Positions 42,901-50,140 of a DNA stretch of 64,000 bases are shown here, piece by piece. A program made the translations under genes and the position numbers. Location: assembly GCA_023386345.1 (NCBI GenBank), contig JAEWJT010000016.1:186001-250000 (forward strand). Reading direction: 5' to 3'. Under the pieces are notes generated by a model. The model searched no databases. It was not told the origin of the DNA and worked only from the letters and a program-made list of their open reading frames with translations. The stretch comes from Bacillota bacterium (lineage in GTDB: Bacteria; Bacillota; Clostridia; Tissierellales; Sedimentibacteraceae). Each line of letters starts with the position of its first letter. The first letter of the stretch is position 1.

Positions 42901-44493
42901 CCAGTAATAGAAGGATATGCAGCTGATAAATTAGTAGTAAGTGGAACAATGGGAACAGAAGATGTTGTGGTAACAGTAGTATATACAATAGGTAAACATA
43001 ATTTAACAGTTAACTATGTATATGAAGATGGAACAACAGCAGCTACAAGCCATACAGAAACATTAAACTACAATGGAGGATACAGTGTAAACTCTCCAGT
43101 AATAGAAGGATATACAGCTGATAAATTAGTAGTAAGTGGAACGATGGGAACAGAAGATGTTGTGGTAACAGTAGTATATACTAAGGATAATGCTCAAACA
43201 TTAGCATACACAGTAAATTATTACAAAGACGGAAATTTGTTTGATTCAGAAAATGGAACTGTACCTGTACATACTCCGGTAGTAAGTTCAGTATCTGATA
43301 AAACGCCAGACGGTTATGTTGAGGATAATTCAACATCAACAACATTACCATTCATAGTAACAGCTTCTAATAATGTAATCGAAGTATACTACGTAAAAGA
43401 TAGCGATAGAATAGTTCAGTATACAGTAAATCATATAGATTATGATAAAAATGAGATTATTAAAACTGTTACGCAAGAAGGTAAATTTGGTGAAATAGTA
43501 ACTGAATGGGCATTGGATGATGAGGCATATAAGGATTACAATGTAAATCTTCCTGTTCAGACCTTAAGCTTAGAACTAGAAGGTAATGTAATTAACTTCT
43601 ACTATTCGTTAAAGGAAACTGAAATAGTTCAAGAAAGCCATGTTATAACATGGAAATATGAGACAGGATATAGTACATCTTCTTATGTTGACCGTTATCA
43701 AGAAAATAATGATGGTAAAGCAAATGAACCTCAATATTATGTAAATATCAACTATGATTTAGGTTATACATACTCGAGATCTGCAACTAGATACGAATAT
43801 AGACGAGTAGATGAGCCAGTGATGCTAATGAGCGTTACATCAGGTTCTGGAATAACAACATCAGGTTCTGGAATAACAATAACAGGCTCTGCAATCAAGG
43901 TTGAAAAAATCACATTCATAGACTTGTTCTACGATATGAATATTTACAAGATAATATATAAAATAGTTGGAGATCATTTTGCAACTGATAACTATAAAAC
44001 TGAATTATATACTTATGGAGAAACAGTAGCACCATTAACTAATGGAATGGGAAAAGAAGGATATACATTCTCAGGATGGAGTATAGTTCCAGAAACTATG
44101 CCGGCAGGAGATGTAGTAGTTACAGGAAGCTATACAAAGGATAATCCAGTAGGCCCTGTTGATCCGGTAGACCCTGTTGACCCAACAGACCCAACAGACC
44201 CAACAGACCCAACAGACACAGTAGACCCAACAGACCCAGTTGACATTGATGAAGAAGAAATACCTGGTGGTCCTGCTACTACTGAAGAAGAACCACAAAC
44301 AGAAGAACCACAAACAGAAGAACCGCAAACAGAAGAACCGCAAACAGAAGAAGAAATCATTGTGGAAGAAGAACAAGTACCAGGAGGTGCGCTTCCACAT
44401 ACAGCAGGTGTAACAGCAGAAGTTTTCTACGGATTAGGTTCATTAGCCTTAGCGATAGGTGCTTTGCTTAAAAGAAAATCAAATAAAAAATAA
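39991..44493 (+). CDS. Large cell-wall-anchored adhesin (VWA, InlB-like and MucBP-type repeats)
   Basis: Secreted surface protein, 1500 residues from ATG 39991 behind AAAGGAGAAA. The signal peptide ends near FAEDG. A von Willebrand A domain (about 75-340) has the MIDAS motif DRSGS at 83-87. An InlB-type beta-grasp repeat (YTVTYDKNSTDVTGQ, RQGYTFNGWNTEADGSGTLY) follows. Next are two GGSVSVESES-type repeats 441 nt apart, MucBP-like repeats, two near-identical 65-residue tandem repeats, a low-complexity SGSGIT patch, and a Pro/Asp then EEPQT wall-spanning region. The C-terminus is LPHTAG (about residue 1468), a membrane segment and KRKSNKK. Controlled by the c-di-GMP riboswitch. Likely anchored by the class D sortase. 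Confidence 0.92.
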   Translation: MKKTKMFKRAVSFSIALLMIFSSFFNLTGNYVFAEDGEIQWDNPGAVKLTKSEQKTNEGRWKIDLKVEGRNIERKSDVVLVIDRSGSMGGDKITNTKNAAKAFVNKLLTAGDTNTRIALVTFNDTATKVTTEFKGFSSKNELLNAIDLIEVDWDSWYERYTGGTYIQAGIEKAQELLSQSPVGTAKNIVLFGDGEPTYSKKVISVSGAKVISATGKQDKDAKWDFSDITLTFDSYKVGSGNAYDISGKSSKAEVTYTYNKTKYTTYYPPNNGVATIYQAKLAKDSGIDIYSIALNAGANGEDVLKKSSSGVAEYYYAVTNNTSVLDTAFTKIAGKISYAAKDAIVTDPMGDMFDLANLDKNGDFTWALAGTAEANTADIVISQGEIISIGNTHPYTIRWEVGDVIGGTPATMTYYVDIKSQALAGTQYPTNQRTFMEYENVNGRPTTKDFDVPQVTVGNSGSIKIVAYAVDDNGNPLNDNGTIGDRVDLAKKLGEVNYLKDGNAVLPFGNYTVETDVFNNLLQGYVFSSESVSNGGNANPTNVIINASKQNHTVYFGYKEGKYTVTYDKNSTDVTGQVPTDSTKYIYNQDVTVKGQNNLVRQGYTFNGWNTEADGSGTLYAVDATFKMPANNVTLYAQWLEKGKVTINYEATEGGSVSVESESINPEIGEPEGSTATAVEGYKFVKWTDEDGNKVSDNVSFKPNKEDGAYVSATYTAHFEPIEVSYTVNYLNAKDNSPLMDSKEVTTRKYKDIVTETAEIIAGYTADAQSKGLTLLLTENVINFYYTELNHITINYEANEGGSVSVENESVNPEIGDPKGSTATANAGYTFVKWTDENGNKVSDNVSFRPNKEDGVYVSATYTAHFEPNTDLSYTVKYVNENGDNLLAPVVREGKTFNETYEETAEVITGYTADAQTKNIKVDAYGKVLEFVYTIDTHNLTVNYVYEDGTTAATSHTETLNYNGGYSVNSPVIEGYAADKLVVSGTMGTEDVVVTVVYTIGKHNLTVNYVYEDGTTAATSHTETLNYNGGYSVNSPVIEGYTADKLVVSGTMGTEDVVVTVVYTKDNAQTLAYTVNYYKDGNLFDSENGTVPVHTPVVSSVSDKTPDGYVEDNSTSTTLPFIVTASNNVIEVYYVKDSDRIVQYTVNHIDYDKNEIIKTVTQEGKFGEIVTEWALDDEAYKDYNVNLPVQTLSLELEGNVINFYYSLKETEIVQESHVITWKYETGYSTSSYVDRYQENNDGKANEPQYYVNINYDLGYTYSRSATRYEYRRVDEPVMLMSVTSGSGITTSGSGITITGSAIKVEKITFIDLFYDMNIYKIIYKIVGDHFATDNYKTELYTYGETVAPLTNGMGKEGYTFSGWSIVPETMPAGDVVVTGSYTKDNPVGPVDPVDPVDPTDPTDPTDPTDTVDPTDPVDIDEEEIPGGPATTEEEPQTEEPQTEEPQTEEPQTEEEIIVEEEQVPGGALPHTAGVTAEVFYGLGSLALAIGALLKRKSNKK
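42802..43191 (+). repeat. Near-identical 195-bp tandem repeat inside the adhesin gene
   Basis: Two copies starting HNLTVNYVYEDGTTAATS lie at 42802-42996 and 42997-43191. They are almost identical in DNA as well as protein, which suggests recent duplication or gene conversion. Copy number may vary between strains. Confidence 0.9.
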
Positions 44494-44506
44494 ATAAAAA
44501 AATAGT

Positions 44507-44537
44507 AAAAGCATCACTGAATTTTGGTGATGCTTTT
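44507..44537 (+). terminator. Terminator after adhesin gene
   Basis: AAAAGCATCAC pairs with GTGATGCTTTT around an 11-nt loop. Confidence 0.85.
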
Positions 44538-44650
44538 ATACTTACATTAAAAATTGTATTTAAAAATTTTGTCAAACAAAAATAAAAAATTTATCTTGCA
44601 ATTTGTAGTATTATTTGATAGAGTTTAATAGTATATATTTACTAATATAT

Positions 44651-44692
44651 AATGTGGAGATAAATCTTCACATTGTGAAAATAAGTTTTCAC
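44651..44692 (+). other. Tandem hairpins in DUF1292 gene leader
   Basis: AATGTGGAGA-TAAA-TCTTCACATT (44651-44674) and GTGAAAA-TAAG-TTTTCAC (44675-44692) lie back to back about 100 nt before the DUF1292 start, without a T-run. They may be operators or leader structure. The remaining 44538-44792 gap is AT-rich and shows nothing else certain. Confidence 0.5.
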
Positions 44693-44792
44693 ATGAACCT
44701 GTTCTCTATAAAAAGAGCTAGGAATACATATACTGATTTTACATATTTGATATTAGTATAAGTAAATTTATTAAATAGAAAGGATGCTAAAT

Positions 44793-45179
44793 ATGAGCGA
44801 TAAACATAATTGCAACTGTGGTGGTTGCGGTGGAGATTGCCACGACCATGATCATGATGAATTTGACACAATGACACTAACATTAGAGGATGGCACTGAA
44901 GTTGAATGTGCTATTATAGGGATATTCCCAGTAGAGGAAAAAGAATATATTGCTTTAATTCCTGTTGATGAGATGGATTCCGAGGATGCAGAAATATTCT
45001 TATACGGATTTGAAGAGCTTGAAGACGGAGAAATAGAGCTGATAGCTATAGAATCTGATGAAGAATATGAAGCTGTAACTAAGGTTTTTGATGAACTCAT
45101 GGAAGAAGAATATGATGACGAAGATGACTATGAAGAAGACGAAGACGAAGAAGAGGAATACGAAGGCGAAGAAGAATAG
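44793..45179 (+). CDS. DUF1292 protein with Cys/His-rich N-terminus
   Basis: Start chosen at ATG 44793, 7 nt after AGAAAGGA, giving 128 residues. Residues 20-95 match the DUF1292/YrzB family (MTLTLEDGTEVECAIIGIF, KEYIALIPVDEMD). An unusual N-terminal extension, CNCGGCGGDCHDHDHDEFD, carries four Cys and three His and could bind a metal. The C-terminus is a very acidic Glu/Asp/Tyr tail. No function is known for DUF1292. A terminator follows, so it is monocistronic. Confidence 0.82.
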   Translation: MSDKHNCNCGGCGGDCHDHDHDEFDTMTLTLEDGTEVECAIIGIFPVEEKEYIALIPVDEMDSEDAEIFLYGFEELEDGEIELIAIESDEEYEAVTKVFDELMEEEYDDEDDYEEDEDEEEEYEGEEE

Positions 45180-45208
45180 TTAAAATATCGGCATAAAAAT
45201 GATAAATG

Positions 45209-45236
45209 CTTCCGTAGATATTACGGAAGTTTTTTT
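45209..45236 (+). terminator. Terminator after DUF1292 gene
   Basis: CTTCCGTA pairs with TACGGAAG across a 5-nt loop, followed by seven T. Confidence 0.88.
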
Positions 45237-45324
45237 CAAGTTTTGTTGTTAGAGTTACATCTAACAATTCATACAATATTTATATTACTTAAAAATTAAT
45301 AAAATTTACAGAGGAGAAAACATA

Positions 45325-47037
45325 ATGATTAAGAAATTTATTTCATATTATAAGCCCGTGCGCGGTGTATTTTTTGCTGACTTAGTTTGTGCATTTCTGG
45401 TGGCTGTATGCGATTTGATGTATCCTACAATAACTAGAAGCATTATCAATGACTATGTTCCAAATCAAGAATTTAAGCTATTGATTATATGGCTTGTAGC
45501 ACTTGGCTTGATTTACGTAGTAAAAGCAGGGCTTAACTATTTTATTACATATTATGGACATGTTATGGGTGTAAAAATGCAGATAAATATGAGAAGAGAT
45601 ATTTTTATGCACTTGCAAAAATTACCATTTTCATATTTTGATGAAAATAAGACTGGAAATATAATGTCAAGAGTAATCAATGACCTAATGGAGATATCTG
45701 AGCTTGCACATCATGGTCCAGAGGATTTATTCATATCATTTATCATGCTAATAGGTTCATTTATAATTCTATGCACTATAAACCTACCTCTTACCATTTT
45801 AATATTTATTCTTATACCAATTTTAGTTTGGTTCTCCATGAAGCAAAGAGTTAGATTAAGCGACGCATTTATGGAAACAAGGACGACTGTTGGAGAAGTA
45901 AACGCAAATCTTGAAAACAGTATCTCTGGTATCAGAGTATCAAAGGCATTCAACAACCATGAATATGAAGTTGAAAAATTCCAAGAAGGCAATGAAACTT
46001 TTGGAGTAGCTAGAGAAAAGGCATATAAAGTTATGGCTGATTTTCATACAGGTACTAACTTTATCATGGACTTTTTAACAATCGTTGCTTTGGCGGGAGG
46101 AAGTATATTCTATTTTAAAGGCGTAATCAATTTTGGAGATTTCACTGCATTTCTTCTTTACATAGGTATGTTTTCATCACCTATAAAAAGACTTATAGCA
46201 TTTATAGAACAGTATCAGTCCGGTATGACAGGCTTTAAGAGATTTATAGAAATAATAGAAGAAAATCCAGAGGTAGAGAGTGCTAATGCTAAAGATGTTG
46301 GAACATTAAAGGGCGAAATCAAGTTTAACAAAGTTAGCTTTTCATATGATGAAAGTAAAAATATATTATCAGATCTTGACTTAAATATAAACATGGGTAA
46401 AACAGTTGCATTAGTAGGACCATCAGGTGGAGGAAAAACAACGCTTTGCCATTTGATACCAAGATTTTATGAGATAAGTGGCGGTGAAATTTCAATTGAT
46501 GGTATAAACATTGCTGATATGACTAGAGCTTCACTAAGAAGCAATATAGGCATAGTTCAACAAGAAGTGTTTTTATTTACTGGAACTGTATATGATAACA
46601 TTCTTTATGGAAATGTTGATGCTACAGAGGCAGAGGTTATAGAAGCAGCAAAGAAGGCAAATATACACGACTATATCATGTCTTTAGAAAATGGATATAA
46701 CACTTATATAGGCGAAAGAGGAGTCAAGCTTTCAGGAGGACAAAAGCAAAGAATATCAATAGCAAGAGTATTTTTAAAAAATCCTCCAATACTTATACTT
46801 GATGAAGCAACATCCGCACTTGACAATGCTACAGAACTTTTAATACAAAAGTCACTAGAGGATTTATGTAAAGGAAGAACAACTGTTGTTGTAGCTCACA
46901 GACTTTCAACGATAAAAAATGCCGATGAAATCATAGTTTTTGGTAACGAGGGCATATTAGAAAGAGGAACTCATAATGAGCTTATAGCACTGAATTCAGT
47001 TTATTCAGGACTGTATAATTCGCAATTTAGAAACTAA
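45325..47037 (+). CDS. ABC exporter half-transporter (multidrug/lipid type)
   Basis: A 570-residue membrane-ATPase fusion that acts as a dimer to export lipids, drugs or peptides. Six membrane segments fill residues 10-300, with the coupling sequence LPFSYFDENKTGNIMSRVINDL. The ATPase shows Walker A GPSGGGKTT, Q-loop IVQQEVFLFTGTV, signature KLSGGQKQRI, Walker B LILDEATSALD and H-loop VAHRLSTI. No partner half-transporter lies next to it, so it is probably a homodimer. GAGGAGAAAA precedes the ATG. The substrate is unknown. Confidence 0.9.
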   Translation: MIKKFISYYKPVRGVFFADLVCAFLVAVCDLMYPTITRSIINDYVPNQEFKLLIIWLVALGLIYVVKAGLNYFITYYGHVMGVKMQINMRRDIFMHLQKLPFSYFDENKTGNIMSRVINDLMEISELAHHGPEDLFISFIMLIGSFIILCTINLPLTILIFILIPILVWFSMKQRVRLSDAFMETRTTVGEVNANLENSISGIRVSKAFNNHEYEVEKFQEGNETFGVAREKAYKVMADFHTGTNFIMDFLTIVALAGGSIFYFKGVINFGDFTAFLLYIGMFSSPIKRLIAFIEQYQSGMTGFKRFIEIIEENPEVESANAKDVGTLKGEIKFNKVSFSYDESKNILSDLDLNINMGKTVALVGPSGGGKTTLCHLIPRFYEISGGEISIDGINIADMTRASLRSNIGIVQQEVFLFTGTVYDNILYGNVDATEAEVIEAAKKANIHDYIMSLENGYNTYIGERGVKLSGGQKQRISIARVFLKNPPILILDEATSALDNATELLIQKSLEDLCKGRTTVVVAHRLSTIKNADEIIVFGNEGILERGTHNELIALNSVYSGLYNSQFRN

Positions 47038-47043
47038 ATAACA

Positions 47044-47079
47044 ATTAGCGAAGAGCTGTGCGATTAAACTCTTCGCTAA
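47044..47079 (+). terminator. Terminator after ABC exporter gene
   Basis: ATTAGCGAAGAG and CTCTTCGCTAAAT form a 12-bp stem. The same stem sequence recurs at 62484-62518. Confidence 0.75.
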
Positions 47080-47243
47080 ATTATTTATCCATTTTTTTAC
47101 AAAACTTTGTTGATTTTATTTACAACTTATTATAAAATATATAACAAGAAATCGTGATAATTATATAAATGCTTGAATTAAGTTGTAAAGCTTAAAACAA
47201 AAATTATTACGATAAAATCAAATGAGAAAGGAGGAATGAATTA

Positions 47244-48038
47244 TTGGGATTTTTTAGTAGTTTATTTAGTAAGAATGAGAAAAATAAAAAACCGAAAGCA
47301 ATTGCTTTCGTAGACTTTGAGCATTGGTATATTTCAATTAAAAATAAACACTTCATTCGACCGAACATCGGAGAATGGTACTTAGAAATATCTGAAAAAT
47401 ATAATATGGAAGAAATTGCATTTTTCGGTGATTTTACCACTAATATTGGACAAGAACTCCATGAAATACGAAATATCACTAACATAGTAATTGATACTCA
47501 AAATCCAGATGATAGATATAAAAAAGATTATACTGATTTTTTAATGCTTGACTACATATATCGAAAGAGCATATCTGCACCAAATATTGATACTTATATT
47601 ATTTTTACAGGCGATGGACATTTTTCTTCTGTCGTGAACTTTTTAAAGAATTATTGTAAGAAAACTGTTGTTATTTATGCTGTTAAAGAGGCTATGAGCA
47701 ATCAACTTAAAAAAACCGCTTCAGAATATGTTGAACTTCCAAAGAGCAATAAAGGCTTACAGGATTACTGTATAAAATGTATTGTTGAAAACATGGCTTA
47801 TGTATCAGCACAGCCAACAGGTAAAATTTATCCAACATTTTTGGCAACTGTTGATATTATTTCACGTAATAAAAATTTACCGCCTGAAGAGGTAAAAATT
47901 GCATTACAAAAGATGATTAATTCGGGATATATAGAAAAAAAGACTGAAAAGATTGATTTTAATAATGAAGTTAAGATTATATATCCAAATTGGGACTTAT
48001 TGACTAAAGATGGCTTATGGCAGCCACAGAAATTATAA
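47244..48038 (+). CDS. NYN-domain (LabA-like) protein
   Basis: Probable RNA-processing nuclease-like protein, 264 residues, starting at TTG behind AAAGGAGG. The NYN/PIN-like domain (about 17-165) has acidic residues in AIAFVDFEHWYISI, KKDYTDFLMLDYIY and IFTGDGHFSSVVNFL. The C-terminal 85 residues are a winged-helix-like region (YPTFLATVDIISRNKNLPPEEVKIALQKMI), reminiscent of LOTUS/OST-HTH modules joined to NYN domains. Substrate unknown. It stands alone, convergent with metK. Confidence 0.8.
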   Translation: MGFFSSLFSKNEKNKKPKAIAFVDFEHWYISIKNKHFIRPNIGEWYLEISEKYNMEEIAFFGDFTTNIGQELHEIRNITNIVIDTQNPDDRYKKDYTDFLMLDYIYRKSISAPNIDTYIIFTGDGHFSSVVNFLKNYCKKTVVIYAVKEAMSNQLKKTASEYVELPKSNKGLQDYCIKCIVENMAYVSAQPTGKIYPTFLATVDIISRNKNLPPEEVKIALQKMINSGYIEKKTEKIDFNNEVKIIYPNWDLLTKDGLWQPQKL

Positions 48039-48084
48039 TAGAATTTTTATATACAAGATTTAATAGTTAAATAAAATATTAATA

Positions 48085-48123
48085 AAAAAATCGTCATCTT
48101 AATAGTGAAGATGACGATTTTTT
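48085..48123. terminator. Bidirectional terminator between NYN gene and metK
   Basis: AAAAAATCGTCATCTT pairs with AAGATGACGATTTTTT across a 7-nt loop. It has A- and T-runs on both sides and serves both convergent genes. Confidence 0.92.
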
Positions 48124-48157
48124 ATATCTACATTTAATATCTATGTTTAGAAAAGTA

Positions 48158-49336
48158 TTATAAATACTTCTTTAAAACTTCTACTTTATCTAGCTTTTCC
48201 CAAGGTAAGTCTAAGTCGTTTCTTCCGAAATGTCCATAAGCTGCAACTTGCTTGTACAAAGGTCTTCTTAAATCTAAATCCCTAATTATAGCAGCCGGTC
48301 TTAGGTCGAAGTTTTTAGATATTGCTTCTTCAATTTTTTCCTCTGCTATTTTGTTAGTGCCAAATGTATCAACCATTACAGATACAGGTTTTGCAACTCC
48401 TATTGCATATGCAAGTTGAACCTCGCATTTATCTGCAAGTCCTGCTGCAACTACGTTTTTAGCGATATGCCTTGCAGCATAAGCAGCTGAACGGTCAACC
48501 TTTGTTGGATCTTTTCCTGAGAAAGCTCCACCGCCGTGTCTTGCGTATCCACCATAAGTATCTACTATAATTTTTCTTCCTGTAAGTCCTGTATCTCCTT
48601 GAGGTCCACCGATAACAAATCTTCCTGTAGGGTTGATGAAGTATTTAGTGTTTTCATCTAACAATTCAGCAGGTACAATTGTTTTTATAACATGTTCTTT
48701 TAAATCACGAGTTATAGTTTCCATGCTGACATGCTCGTCATGTTGAGTTGAAATAACAATAGTGTCAACTCTAACTGGCTTGTTGTCGTGATACTCGACA
48801 CTTACTTGAGTTTTTCCGTCTGGTCTTAGGTAATCAAGAGTATTGTTTTTTCTTATTTCAGTTAATTTTCTTGCTAGATTATGAGCTAAATAAATAGGCA
48901 TAGGCATGTACGCATCTGTTTCATTGCAAGCATAACCAAACATCAATCCCTGATCTCCAGCTCCGATTAAATCATTTTCATCTTGCTTGCTTGACTTAAA
49001 CTCAACAGCTGCATCAACTCCCATAGCTATGTCTGATGACTGTTCATCTATTGATGTTAAAACTGCACAGGTTGAATTGTCAAAGCCGTACTTCGCTCTT
49101 GTATAACCTATCTCACCAACAACCTCTCTAACGATTTTAGGTATGTCTATATAGCAGTTAGTAGAAATTTGTCCTGCTACTAATATCATACCAGTAGCTG
49201 CTGTAGTTTCGCAGGCTACTCTCCCATTTGGATCACATGCTAGTATTGCATCCAGTATACCATCCGATATTTGATCACACATCTTATCTGGATGTCCTTC
49301 TGTAACCGATTCAGAAGTAAATAACCATTTTTTCAT
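48158..49336 (-). CDS. metK: S-adenosylmethionine synthetase
   Basis: Makes SAM from methionine and ATP. The 392 residues show FTSESVTEGHPDKMCDQISD, the GAGDQGLMFGYA motif, and the phosphate-binding GGGAFSGKDPTKVDRSAAY. Length and motifs are standard. GAAAGGAAC precedes the ATG. The gene sits about 160 nt behind a SAM-I riboswitch and terminator, so SAM feeds back on its own synthesis. Confidence 0.97.
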   Translation of the reverse strand: MKKWLFTSESVTEGHPDKMCDQISDGILDAILACDPNGRVACETTAATGMILVAGQISTNCYIDIPKIVREVVGEIGYTRAKYGFDNSTCAVLTSIDEQSSDIAMGVDAAVEFKSSKQDENDLIGAGDQGLMFGYACNETDAYMPMPIYLAHNLARKLTEIRKNNTLDYLRPDGKTQVSVEYHDNKPVRVDTIVISTQHDEHVSMETITRDLKEHVIKTIVPAELLDENTKYFINPTGRFVIGGPQGDTGLTGRKIIVDTYGGYARHGGGAFSGKDPTKVDRSAAYAARHIAKNVVAAGLADKCEVQLAYAIGVAKPVSVMVDTFGTNKIAEEKIEEAISKNFDLRPAAIIRDLDLRRPLYKQVAAYGHFGRNDLDLPWEKLDKVEVLKKYL

Positions 49337-49496
49337 AATAATTGTTCCTTTCTTTGTATTTTATATTTTATTTTTATTACTAAACCTATCAACATTTTCT
49401 CAAAATTGCAAAATAAAGTGTAAAGTACATTTTATTAAATAATAAAATTAAATCCCTTGTTTACTTTCTTTCACAAAATAGAAAATAATATCACCA

Positions 49497-49677
49497 AAAA
49501 ATAAAAATCTTCCTCCTGAAGAGAAAGATAACCATTTTTGTTTCATTCTCCTCATCTTGCGATAATCGCAGGATTTGGCACCTTGAAAATCTTCGGAGTG
49601 AACATAGTTCGCTTTATTTAAAGATTAACAGGCTGCCGGGCTTCATAGGGCCATTCCCTCCACCACTCTTGATAAGG
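49497..49677 (-). promoter_or_regulatory. SAM-I riboswitch and terminator upstream of metK
   Basis: On the minus strand the aptamer begins CTTATCAAGAGTGGTGGAGG, continues with GGCCCTATGAAGCCCGGCAGCC and AAGGTGCCAAATCCTGC, and closes at AGATGAG (49551-49677). These are the conserved S-box blocks. An intrinsic terminator (ATCTTTCTCTTC with GGAAGAT, then T) lies at 49497-49530. High SAM should promote termination before metK. Confidence 0.95.
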
Positions 49678-49688
49678 TTTATAATCTA

Positions 49689-49717
49689 ATATTATCACAC
49701 TAATTTTAAAAAGTCAA
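49689..49717 (-). promoter_or_regulatory. Promoter of riboswitch-metK unit
   Basis: On the minus strand TTGACT (49712-49717) and TAATAT (49689-49694) are exactly 17 bp apart, just upstream of the SAM aptamer. Confidence 0.85.
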
Positions 49718-49803
49718 CAAGAATTGAAATATATTAATAGGATATATTGATAAATATAAATTTAACAATTTAGTGTCACAAACAGAGCTGTTTGCAAAAA
49801 TCA

Positions 49804-49833
49804 AAATAGCCAGTCCCCTGTTGACTGGCTATT
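49804..49833 (-). terminator. Terminator downstream of the betaine operon
   Basis: AAATAGCCAGTC pairs with GACTGGCTATTT across a 6-nt loop, with T-rich sequence on the minus-strand side. It lies about 300 bp beyond the BCCT stop and is the only clear terminator for that operon. Confidence 0.7.
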
Positions 49834-50140
49834 TATTTATCACCTCTATTCAATCAAATTTTACTGTTTATTATATATTTCGACTTAGTCGATAATTATT
49901 AATAATTTTTTAATATCATTAATAATTTTATACTTAAGCTAACATCTGATATAAGAACATATATCCAAATAAAATTGAAAGCTTTACATGGATTCTTCAT
50001 AGCCTTGTTTACTGTACAATAAAACTTAATTTGACTTTGGAACTTTACGAAGGTGACCGCTATCTTTAAAGTTAATCTTGTGCATCAAAGCTGAAAAGAA
50101 ATTATATATCAGAAATTAGCATTGTATATAATTTAAACGT
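49834..50140 (-). other. Long 3' region of betaine operon
   Basis: About 300 bp without a gene. On the minus strand, CTTTG and CAAAG enclose AACTTTA and TAAAGTT (about 50040-50092), a nested pairing around AAGATAGCGGTCACCTTCG. It might be a 3' UTR structure or an RNA remnant. I see no protein or known RNA family. Confidence 0.35.
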
